Of a DNA stretch of 53,816 nucleotides, positions 33,496-40,230 are shown piece after piece. The notes beneath the pieces were generated by a model. The model saw nothing but the letters and a program-made list of their open reading frames with translations. It was not told the origin of the DNA and searched no databases. The stretch comes from an uncultured Anaerococcus sp. GTDB taxonomy: Bacteria > Bacillota > Clostridia > Tissierellales > Peptoniphilaceae. The stretch is from assembly GCA_900551095.1 (NCBI GenBank), contig URUJ01000009.1, positions 1 through 53,816 on the forward strand, in the 5' to 3' direction. The stretch's first letter is position 1. Each line of letters opens with the position of its first letter. The translations under genes and the position numbers were made by a program.

Positions 33496-33710
33496 CCGTG
33501 TTTCCACCTTTATTCATTCCTATAAAAATAGGAACCTCAAACCGGAGTCAATAAACTCCTCTCGCTATAACAGGCGATCCTGGGACCTACTACTAATTTC
33601 ATAAGCCCGACTTAAAGATGCATAAACACAAAAATCCTTTAGTTAATCTCAGCAAAATAACCTCTCTGTAAAATTCCTCTTTGTGCTCTCTTCTTTTTAA
33701 CGTCAATTTT
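33459..33710 (-). promoter_or_regulatory. T-box riboswitch, probable cysteine (UGC) specifier
   Basis: Minus strand leader of the DAACS gene: Stem I (GAAGAGAGCACAAAGAGG...), specifier region TTTA-TGC-ATC with UGC at 33622-33620, T-box core AAAGGTGGAAACACGG (about 33496-33511) and a terminator CTCGTCC...GGGGCGAG plus T7. The codon is followed by A, as in the trpP T-box (GAA-UGG-A). A one-base shift would read AUG (Met), which I consider less likely. Confidence 0.85.
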
Positions 33711-33721
33711 ATTATAGTCTA

Positions 33722-33749
33722 ATTATACAATACCTAGTAAATTAGTCAA
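33722..33749 (-). promoter_or_regulatory. Promoter of the DAACS T-box leader
   Basis: Minus strand TTGACT (33744-33749), 16 bases, TATAAT (33722-33727). Confidence 0.75.
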
Positions 33750-33840
33750 GATTAAATTTATAATAAAATTTTCACTTATATAATCGCATAGTTTCAAGTC
33801 TTCTATAAATTTTGTTTTTTTATTTAAAGTTGAATAAAAT

Positions 33841-35547
33841 TTACAAGGAAATTTTGTTATCTTGCCAAATTACAAAACTATTTTTTCCTAGGATATTATT
33901 TTGATAATTATTTGAGAAAATTATACTATTTTCTTCAAGAATAAAATCTTTTTCATGGGCTAGATTTATAGCAAGGCTTAGCCTTGTTTTATAGTCAAAT
34001 CTTTCTATTATTAGGATATTATCCTTACTATAAATTTTTATATTGCCGTTTTTTATGGCAGGATGGTTTTTTACCTTTAAAATTCCCTTGACTTTTTCTG
34101 TGAAGGCCTTGTTTTCACCTAGTTTATCCCAAGGAAATCCCCTCCTACAATCTGGGTCTTTGCCCCCTTCAAGCAAGGCTTCTGTTCCATAATAAATAGA
34201 AGTAGCTCCCATATAAACCGTACTCATAGCAAGGCTAGCCAAAAACTTTTCCCTATCCCCTCCAATTTCTGTAATAAATCTAGGCGTATCATGGGTATCT
34301 AGGAAGTTTAACATCATCCTATTTGCCGCATCTCTATTTCTCATCATAACCATATTTAGATCATCACTTGCTTTTTTGGCATCAATTTTCTCTTTGAAAT
34401 AAGCAAGAGCAGTGTTCGTGAAAGCATAATTCATAACAGAATCAAACTCATCTCCCCTAAGGAAAGCCTCTGCATTGTGCCAGTTTTCTCCGATAATAAC
34501 AGCATCTGCCTTAGCAGTTTTGATTTCCTTCCTAAATTTCTTCCAAAAATCGTGGCTTACTTCATCTGACACATCAAGTCTCCATCCGTCAATATCAAAT
34601 TCTTCTATCCAGTATTTGCCGATTTTTATTAAATAATCCTGAACATCTTTCTTAGAAGTGTTTAGCTTTGGCATATTATAAACGTGGGCGAAAGTTTCAT
34701 AGTTTATTCTTTCTATATCAGCAAAATCATCTTCAATAAAAAACCAATCAAAATACTCAGATTTTTTGCCTTTTTCTCTCACATCAACAAATATTGGATT
34801 TTTGTGGCTCATATGGTTGAATACAGCATCTAGGACTATCCTTATTCCCATTTCGTGAGCTTTTCCCACTAGGTTTTCGAAATCTTTTTTATCTCCAAAT
34901 TGCGGATCAATTTCAAAATAATCCACAATATCGTATTTATGATTGGTTGGAGATTTGAAAATCGGTGTTAAATAAAGGGCATTTACACCAAGACCCTTGA
35001 TATAATCTAGTTTTTCTATAATCCCCTTTAAATCTCCTCCGGCAAATGATGATGTATTTGGCAAATCTTCCCATTTTTGATTTATATAAGAATCATCTTT
35101 AGAAAAGTCTCCCCTCCTAAATCTTTCAGGAAAAATCTGATAAAAAAGGGCATCTTGCATCCATTCTACTGGCTCAAACAGGTCAGCCTGGTTGATATAA
35201 GGCATGTGAAAAGATGTGAAATAAAAGTTTTCAAAATCATAATTTTTATAAATTCCACTTTCACAAAGATAATAGGTCTCCTTTTCTTCTTTTATCTTAA
35301 AAATATAGGCAATTCTTTTGTCAGAAACTTTTAAATTAACTTCATGATAAGAAAAAAGTTCATCTTCAAAAGTCTTCTCCATCTCTATTTCTTCCCATTT
35401 ACGAGGCTCATCAAATTTATAAGTATAAAGAAGACTCACCTCTAACTTATCAGTCTTATCAGTCCTTATTCTAAAGTTAAGCTCGTCAGAGCTTTTCGCA
35501 TAGGCCATAAAACTCTCACTTAGGTGTAAAACTGCGGCTTTATTCAT
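33841..35547 (-). CDS. GH13 alpha-glycosidase (neopullulanase/cyclomaltodextrinase type)
   Basis: 568 aa, no signal peptide: cytosolic. An N-terminal beta domain (about 1-120) precedes the catalytic barrel, as in GH13_20 enzymes. Four GH13 regions: DAVFNH, GWRLDVSDE (nucleophile Asp), IGENWH (acid/base Glu) and FLDTHDTPR (third Asp). MPKLNTSKKDVQDYLI lies in the usual place before region II. Such enzymes cleave cyclodextrins, pullulan or maltodextrins taken into the cell. No maltodextrin transporter is next to it; it follows the fru operon on the same strand, separated by a terminator. Confidence 0.9.
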   Translation of the reverse strand: MNKAAVLHLSESFMAYAKSSDELNFRIRTDKTDKLEVSLLYTYKFDEPRKWEEIEMEKTFEDELFSYHEVNLKVSDKRIAYIFKIKEEKETYYLCESGIYKNYDFENFYFTSFHMPYINQADLFEPVEWMQDALFYQIFPERFRRGDFSKDDSYINQKWEDLPNTSSFAGGDLKGIIEKLDYIKGLGVNALYLTPIFKSPTNHKYDIVDYFEIDPQFGDKKDFENLVGKAHEMGIRIVLDAVFNHMSHKNPIFVDVREKGKKSEYFDWFFIEDDFADIERINYETFAHVYNMPKLNTSKKDVQDYLIKIGKYWIEEFDIDGWRLDVSDEVSHDFWKKFRKEIKTAKADAVIIGENWHNAEAFLRGDEFDSVMNYAFTNTALAYFKEKIDAKKASDDLNMVMMRNRDAANRMMLNFLDTHDTPRFITEIGGDREKFLASLAMSTVYMGATSIYYGTEALLEGGKDPDCRRGFPWDKLGENKAFTEKVKGILKVKNHPAIKNGNIKIYSKDNILIIERFDYKTRLSLAINLAHEKDFILEENSIIFSNNYQNNILGKNSFVIWQDNKISL

Positions 35548-35603
35548 AATCCCCCCTGATTTTCATAACAGTATAGTCTAGGAATATTTTACTAGTTTTT
35601 GGG

Positions 35604-35641
35604 CAAAAAAATACCAGAAAGCTAGGTTTCTGATATTTTTA
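35604..35641 (-). terminator. Terminator of the fru operon
   Basis: Minus strand AAAATATCAGAAA / TTTCTGGTATTTTTTT around a short loop, between fruA and the GH13 gene. Confidence 0.8.
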
Positions 35642-35672
35642 TATATTAGCGATTATTTTTAAGTTTTTATAT

Positions 35673-37553
35673 TTATCCTATATTTTCTGGTTTTTTCTTT
35701 ATTGTACCTAAGATTATGCCTCCTATTATTGCACCTATTAATACTGCTACGACGAATAATAGGGCTTGGTTAAGTGAACCCATAGCTGGTAGGATAAAAA
35801 TTCCACCGTGTGGAGCTGGTGCATTTATGCCAAAGTGACCTACTATAGCGCCTGCTATAGCAGATCCTATAACACATGATGGGAGGACTGTTTGTGGCTC
35901 TGCTGCCGCAAATGGTATAGCTCCTTCGGTTATGAAAGATGCTCCAAGGATATAGTTTGTAACTGTGGTTTTCTTTTGTTCTTCATTAAATTTATCTTTG
36001 AAGAATGTTGTTGCAATGGCTATTGCAATTGGTGGCACCATACCGCCCACCATTACGGCTGCCATAAATGTTCCTATGCCTGTATCTGTGAAGGCTCCAA
36101 TTGCAAAGGCGTAAGCTGCTTTATTTATCGGTCCACCCATGTCTATTGCCATCATCCCTGCAAGTAGAGCTCCTAAAAGCACCATGTTTGTGCCTGATAG
36201 ACTCATTAGCCAATTGTTGATGAAGTTATTTACTCCAGTAAATATTGGGTCAACCACAAAGAACATGATTGCACCAACAATTAATAGTCCAAGAACTGGG
36301 TAAATTAGCATTGGCTTAAGACCTTCAACTGATTTTGGAAGATTTTTAGTTGCTTTTTTGAGGAAGTTTACAACGTAACCTGCTATAAAACCACCTATTA
36401 AACCACCGATAAATCCTGCACCACGACTTGCCATAAGACCTGCAACCATACCTGGCATTAGCCCTGGTCTATCAGCTATAGAGTAGGAGATATAACCTGC
36501 AAGGATTGGAATCAAGAAGGAAAAAGCATCTCCTCCAAGTCCGTTTAGGAAGGTAAATACTGTTGATTCATCGCCTGCAAATCTTTCAAAAAGGAAGGAT
36601 ATTGCAAGAAGGATACCACCGCCAATTACAAATGGAAGCATGTGGCTAATTCCGTTCATGAGGTCTCCATAAATTTTTTGGCCAACTGACTGTTTTTCCT
36701 CATTATAAGTGTTGTCAGAGCCACCTTCTTCGTGGTAAATATTTGCTTCCCCTTTTATTGCCCTATCTACAAGTTCGTCGGCCTTTCTAATTCCGTCAGA
36801 AACCGGTCTTTGGATTAATCTCTTGCCATTAAATCTGGCTGTTTCTACTTTTTTGTCAGCTGCAATTATGATTGCGTCTGACTTATCAATTTCAGCTTGA
36901 CTTAGTCTATTTTTAATTCCATCAGAACCATTTGTTTCTACTTTGATATTTACTCCTCTAGCTGCAGCAGCTTTTTCTAAAGCTTCTTGAGCCATATAGG
37001 TGTGGGCAATTCCGTTTGGACAGGCAGTTACAGCAAGTAAGCTAATATCTGATTTTTCATTTTTTTCTTCTACTGCCACTTCTTTGGTTGAGTTTTTGTT
37101 TGCAGAATATTTTTCAATTACATCATAGACTTCATCTTCGCTAGCTACTTTTTTTAATTCATCTATAAATCCGTCTTTCATAATCATCTTTGATAGCTCT
37201 GCAAGGGTTGCTACATGGAGGTTATTTTCCCCATCTGGAGCTGCTATTGCAAAGAAAATTTCTGTTGGCATGCCGTCAAGAGCCTCATAATCAAGTCCTG
37301 ATTTTTTCCTAGCAAATAAAACTGCAGGTTCTATTACTGTAGCGTTTTTGCTGTGAGGTATGGCTACAGATTCTCCAAGGGCTGTTGATCCTTGAGCTTC
37401 CCTTTCTTTTAGACCTTCTTCAAAGTCTTCTGCACTTTTTACATAACCTTTTTCAAAAAACTTCTTAGCTATTTCTTTTATAGCCTCTTCTTTGCTCTCT
37501 GCCTTAAGGTCTAGAACCATTAGGTCTTTTTTTAATAAATCTCTAATTTCCAA
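35673..37553 (-). CDS. fruA: PTS fructose transporter subunit IIABC
   Basis: 626 aa. EIIA (about 1-150) with phosphorylated His67 in VAIPHSKN; EIIB (about 170-270) with Cys178 in VTACPNGIAHTYMA; EIIC membrane domain (about 295-620) with GGGILLAISFLFERF, GFIGGLIGGFIAGYV and AMDMGGPINKAAYAF. Imports fructose as fructose 1-phosphate. The start is TTG at 37553 (the only site giving the family's N-terminus, xEIRDLLKKDLMVLDL), overlapping fruK by 11 bases, so translation is probably coupled. Third gene of fruR-fruK-fruA. Confidence 0.95.
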   Translation of the reverse strand: MEIRDLLKKDLMVLDLKAESKEEAIKEIAKKFFEKGYVKSAEDFEEGLKEREAQGSTALGESVAIPHSKNATVIEPAVLFARKKSGLDYEALDGMPTEIFFAIAAPDGENNLHVATLAELSKMIMKDGFIDELKKVASEDEVYDVIEKYSANKNSTKEVAVEEKNEKSDISLLAVTACPNGIAHTYMAQEALEKAAAARGVNIKVETNGSDGIKNRLSQAEIDKSDAIIIAADKKVETARFNGKRLIQRPVSDGIRKADELVDRAIKGEANIYHEEGGSDNTYNEEKQSVGQKIYGDLMNGISHMLPFVIGGGILLAISFLFERFAGDESTVFTFLNGLGGDAFSFLIPILAGYISYSIADRPGLMPGMVAGLMASRGAGFIGGLIGGFIAGYVVNFLKKATKNLPKSVEGLKPMLIYPVLGLLIVGAIMFFVVDPIFTGVNNFINNWLMSLSGTNMVLLGALLAGMMAIDMGGPINKAAYAFAIGAFTDTGIGTFMAAVMVGGMVPPIAIAIATTFFKDKFNEEQKKTTVTNYILGASFITEGAIPFAAAEPQTVLPSCVIGSAIAGAIVGHFGINAPAPHGGIFILPAMGSLNQALLFVVAVLIGAIIGGIILGTIKKKPENIG

Positions 37554-38448
37554 TTTCTTCTACCTCTACTTTATTTAATACTTGGTTAATTATGTCCCTA
37601 CCTGCAATATCTGGGCTAAAAGCTGTCGCTGTGCCACAAGCAGCTGCGAGTTTATAAGCGCCAATTTTTTCAAAATTATTTACCATGCCATATACAAAAC
37701 CGCCTACCATAGAATCTCCTGCACCCACTGAATTTACAAGCTTTCCATCAATAGGTCTTGCCCTATACACATGATTTTCATCTACAAAAATCGATCCTTT
37801 ATCACCTAGCGAAACAATTACATTTTGAGCACCCATTTCATTTAACTTCCTAGCGTATTTCACTAGGTTATCTTCTGTTATTTCAGTTTCAAAAATATTT
37901 CCCAATTCTTCCTCATTTGGCTTAACCAAAAGTGGCTTATAAGCCAAATAATCTAAAAGCTTTTTATCAGCGATGTCTATAGTAAACTTCGCCCCTGTTT
38001 GCTCTATGAGTTTCTTATAAAAATCTTCGTCCAAGGAATATGGTAAAGATCCTGAAATAACAATGATATCATCTTTTTTTATTTCTTTTAAACTGGCAAA
38101 AAATTTCTCTACTTCTTCATTTGAAATCTTTGGTCCTTTGGCATTAATTTCCGTTTCTTTATCGTATTTGAGTTTAACATTGATTCTAGAATTTTCCTTA
38201 ATTCTTACGAATTTTTCAGCTAGACCCAATTCTTTTATGCAATCGGCAATATATTCACCAATAAAACCTCCCACAAAACCGAGATTTATTGATGTTTCTC
38301 CTAGATTTTTTAAGATTTTACTTGCCATAATTCCTTTTCCACCAGGATATTTTTCGTCTTCACTCGCCCTAATTGTAGCTCCATCTTCAAATCTATCAAA
38401 TCTTACGATGTAGTCAATAGCGGGATTTGTTGTAATAGTATAAATCAT
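37543..38448 (-). CDS. fruK: 1-phosphofructokinase
   Basis: 301 aa. PfkB family: N-terminal TITTNPAIDYIVRFDRF, PGGKGIMASKILKNLG (substrate GGKG), VKPNEEELGNIF and the catalytic anion hole SVGAGDSMVGGFVYG. Phosphorylates fructose 1-phosphate made by FruA. Two ATGs lie in tandem; the second (38448) is better spaced from GGAGG, and it overlaps the fruR stop by one base. A tagatose 6-phosphate kinase reading is excluded by context rather than sequence. Confidence 0.93.
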   Translation of the reverse strand: MIYTITTNPAIDYIVRFDRFEDGATIRASEDEKYPGGKGIMASKILKNLGETSINLGFVGGFIGEYIADCIKELGLAEKFVRIKENSRINVKLKYDKETEINAKGPKISNEEVEKFFASLKEIKKDDIIVISGSLPYSLDEDFYKKLIEQTGAKFTIDIADKKLLDYLAYKPLLVKPNEEELGNIFETEITEDNLVKYARKLNEMGAQNVIVSLGDKGSIFVDENHVYRARPIDGKLVNSVGAGDSMVGGFVYGMVNNFEKIGAYKLAAACGTATAFSPDIAGRDIINQVLNKVEVEEIGN

Positions 38449-39140
38449 CATTCCTCCGTTATCAGCTTGATTTCATCTCTAGTCGCTATCGTCTGAAAAT
38501 ACTTTATATTTTCTTTAGATTTATCAGCAAGCACATAAGCTCTTGTAGAATTTTCTATCGCCTTAAACTTAACCATAGCTTCATTGATATCGGCTGTATA
38601 AAAGGCTTTGTCATCAAAACCATTTGCCCCGATAAAGGCAAGGTCAAAATTATATTTGGATATAGAATCCAAGGTTTTAATTCCTGTTATAACCTTTGTC
38701 GATGCTTTTATTTCACCTTCTAAAAGTAATGTTGGGATATTTTTAGAAATTAATTTATCCACATGCATGAGGCCATTTGTAACAATCGTTATATCCTGAC
38801 CCTTGTCAAAATAATCAATCAATTCATTACAAGTTGAACCTGCATCTAGGTAAATAAATTTAGCATCCCTAATTAGTTTAGCCGCCTTTTTGGCTATTTG
38901 TGACTTTTCTTTAAGCTTAGTTTTTTGGTTGTCAGTAAAATTTCTCTCACTTGCGGCAACATTATTTAAAACCGCTCCTCCATGGACTCTTGTAATTTTG
39001 CCCATATCCTGAAGATATGACAAGTCTCGCCTCAAGGTAGATTCACTGACACCTAATTTATCTGTTAAGATTTTGTTTGACACAGCTTCTTCTTTTTTTA
39101 TCGTATCTAAAATTATTTCTAACCTTTTTTCTAATATCAT
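38448..39140 (-). CDS. fruR: DeoR-family regulator of the fructose operon
   Basis: 230 aa. DeoR N-terminal HTH (EKRLEIILDTIKKEEAVSNKILTDKLGVSESTLRRDLSYLQDMGKITRVHGGAV) and a C-terminal sugar-phosphate sensor with IYLDAGSTCNELIDYF, GANGF and VLADKSK. Expected to repress the operon until fructose 1-phosphate accumulates. The ATG lies only 6 bases after the -10 hexamer and no ribosome site fits in between, so the message may be leaderless. Direct repeats overlap the promoter. Confidence 0.92.
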   Translation of the reverse strand: MILEKRLEIILDTIKKEEAVSNKILTDKLGVSESTLRRDLSYLQDMGKITRVHGGAVLNNVAASERNFTDNQKTKLKEKSQIAKKAAKLIRDAKFIYLDAGSTCNELIDYFDKGQDITIVTNGLMHVDKLISKNIPTLLLEGEIKASTKVITGIKTLDSISKYNFDLAFIGANGFDDKAFYTADINEAMVKFKAIENSTRAYVLADKSKENIKYFQTIATRDEIKLITEE

Positions 39141-39146
39141 GTTAAT

Positions 39147-39175
39147 ATTATAGCTCCAAATTCAATCAAAGTCAA
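39147..39175 (-). promoter_or_regulatory. fruRKA promoter with operator-like direct repeats
   Basis: Minus strand TTGACT (39170-39175), 17 bases, TATAAT (39147-39152). TTGATTGA is repeated 10 bases apart across the -35 region (39162-39180), the spacing of one DNA turn, as expected for a DeoR-type site. Confidence 0.8.
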
Positions 39176-39201
39176 TCAAAATCTTCCAAAATTTAAAAAG
39201 A

Positions 39202-39230
39202 TTGACTATTTATATGGGAAAGATTATAAT
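39202..39230 (+). promoter_or_regulatory. xpt promoter
   Basis: TTGACT (39202-39207), 17 bases, TATAAT (39225-39230). It is divergent from the fru promoter, about 27 bases away (-35 to -35). Confidence 0.8.
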
Positions 39231-39282
39231 TGTTTTAAGATTATTATTAGATTTAGGAAAATTATTAACGTAAGGAGAAATG

Positions 39283-39855
39283 ATGAAAGAACTAGAAGAA
39301 CGAATTCTTAAGGATGGGATTGTTATTGGTCCAAATATATTAAAGGTAGACTCTTTCTTAAACCAACAAATCGACTCTAAATTAATACATAAAATGGGTA
39401 TCGAATTTGCAAATTACTTTAGAGATAAAAAAATTGATAAGGTATTAACTGTAGAATCATCAGGTATAGCTCCTGCCCTTGCTACAGCTCTAGAGCTTGA
39501 AGTTGACTGCGTCTTTGCAAGAAAAAAACAATCACTCACAACAGGCGAGGACTTTTATCACTCAAGCGTTTATTCCTTTACCAAGCAAGTAACAAATGAG
39601 CTAATTGTGTCAAAAAACTTCCTTAACGAGGGAGAAAACATCTTAATGATTGATGACTTTTTAGCAAACGGCCAAGCTGCAAAAGGCATGATTGCCATTA
39701 TCAGACAAGCAGGTGCAAATCCAGCTGGTCTTGGAATTGTAATTGAGAAATCTTTTAGCGAAGGAAGGCAGCTCATAGAAGATATGGATATTGACATCTA
39801 CTCTCTAGCAAGAATTGCAAAATTAGAAGATGGCGCGATTACTTTTGTAGAATAA
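39283..39855 (+). CDS. xpt: Xanthine phosphoribosyltransferase
   Basis: 190 aa from the second of two tandem ATGs (39280 and 39283), which is better spaced from AAGGAG. Matches Xpt in size and motifs: LKVDSFLNQQID near the N-terminus, VESSGIAPALATA, ARKKQSLTTGEDFY and the PRPP loop ILMIDDFLANGQA (about 121-133). Converts xanthine and PRPP to XMP in purine salvage. No guanine riboswitch or pbuX partner accompanies it here. It has its own promoter and terminator. Confidence 0.93.
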   Translation: MKELEERILKDGIVIGPNILKVDSFLNQQIDSKLIHKMGIEFANYFRDKKIDKVLTVESSGIAPALATALELEVDCVFARKKQSLTTGEDFYHSSVYSFTKQVTNELIVSKNFLNEGENILMIDDFLANGQAAKGMIAIIRQAGANPAGLGIVIEKSFSEGRQLIEDMDIDIYSLARIAKLEDGAITFVE

Positions 39856-39865
39856 TAAAAAAAAT

Positions 39866-39898
39866 AGACTGTCAGAAAAAAATTCTGGCAGTTTTTGA
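39866..39898 (+). terminator. xpt terminator
   Basis: ACTGTCAGAA (39868-39877) pairs with TTCTGGCAGT (39883-39892), followed by TTTT. Confidence 0.75.
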
Positions 39899-39950
39899 TT
39901 GGAAAATTTTATAATTTTTTATTAAATCCCTTTTAGCATAATTTATATGA

Positions 39951-39956
39951 TATAAT
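39951..39956 (+). promoter_or_regulatory. -10 box of the Fst-like toxin mRNA
   Basis: TATAAT at 39951-39956; no good -35 at the right distance. The leader after it has a hairpin (CCTAA...TTAGG) just before the ribosome site, like the structure that holds Fst mRNA inactive. Confidence 0.5.
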
Positions 39957-39993
39957 ATTAGTGCCTAACACCATATTTTTTAGGTGAAGGGAG

Positions 39994-40014
39994 GTGAGTA
40001 ATGATGACTCGCAT
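39994..40014 (+). repeat. Direct repeat DRa, over the toxin start codon
   Basis: GTGAGTAATGATGACTCGCAT; repeated with one insertion and one change as GTGAGTAATAATTGACTCGC(AT) at 40138-40159. In par the equivalent repeats pair the two RNAs and cover the ribosome site. Confidence 0.85.
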
Positions 40015-40099
40015 TATTTGGGAAAATTTTTATTTCCCCTTGTTCGTGGGATTAATTCTACTTTTTGTAAAAAAGTACTTAGATCTTTACGACAAGTAA
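40001..40099 (+). CDS. Fst-family type I toxin
   Basis: 32 aa (31 from the second ATG at 40004). GGGAGGTG lies at 39989-39996. The peptide starts MTRIIWENFYFPLFVGLILL, then FVKKYLDLYDK: one membrane helix with the Fst/Ldr signature P-LFVGLIL, and a charged tail. Fst-type peptides insert in the membrane and upset nucleoid and wall synthesis when the antisense RNA is lost. The surrounding bidirectional terminator, flanking direct repeats and convergent promoter match the pAD1 par layout. Too short for routine gene callers. Confidence 0.85.
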   Translation: MMTRIIWENFYFPLFVGLILLFVKKYLDLYDK

Positions 40100-40105
40100 A
40101 TCAAA

Positions 40106-40138
40106 AAGACACTAGTTCGTCCCTAGTGTCTTTTTTTG
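40106..40138. terminator. Bidirectional terminator shared by toxin mRNA and antitoxin RNA
   Basis: GACACTAG (40108-40115) and CTAGTGTC (40123-40130) around TTCGTCC, with A5 on the left and T7 on the right. Confidence 0.9.
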
Positions 40139-40159
40139 TGAGTAATAATTGACTCGCAT
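40138..40159 (+). repeat. Direct repeat DRb, in the antitoxin RNA
   Basis: Partner of DRa at 39994-40014, lying just outside the shared terminator, in the 5' part of the antisense RNA. Confidence 0.85.
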
Positions 40160-40194
40160 ACTCAGCTTTGTAAGAGGTCGCTTCTCTTATTTAT

Positions 40195-40222
40195 ATTATA
40201 TAGGTTTTTACCTGTTTTTCAA
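40195..40222 (-). promoter_or_regulatory. Promoter of the antisense RNA
   Basis: Minus strand TTGAAA (40217-40222), 16 bases, TATAAT (40195-40200). Confidence 0.75.
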
Positions 40223-40230
40223 TTTTTTTC

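Larger units (their letters stand above)
40106..40188 (-). ncRNA. Putative antisense antitoxin RNA (RNA II-like)
   Basis: A minus-strand promoter (TTGAAA 40217-40222, 16 bases, TATAAT 40195-40200) faces the toxin gene. A transcript from about 40188 to the shared terminator would be about 80 nt and would carry the complement of the DRb repeat and of the terminator loop, the two contact regions used by pAD1 RNA II. Start and end are inferred, not shown. Confidence 0.7.

Noticed and set aside
39141..39282. Search for a purine riboswitch before xpt
   Set aside because: The leader is about 40-50 bases after the -10 and contains no conserved purine aptamer sequence or terminator hairpin.
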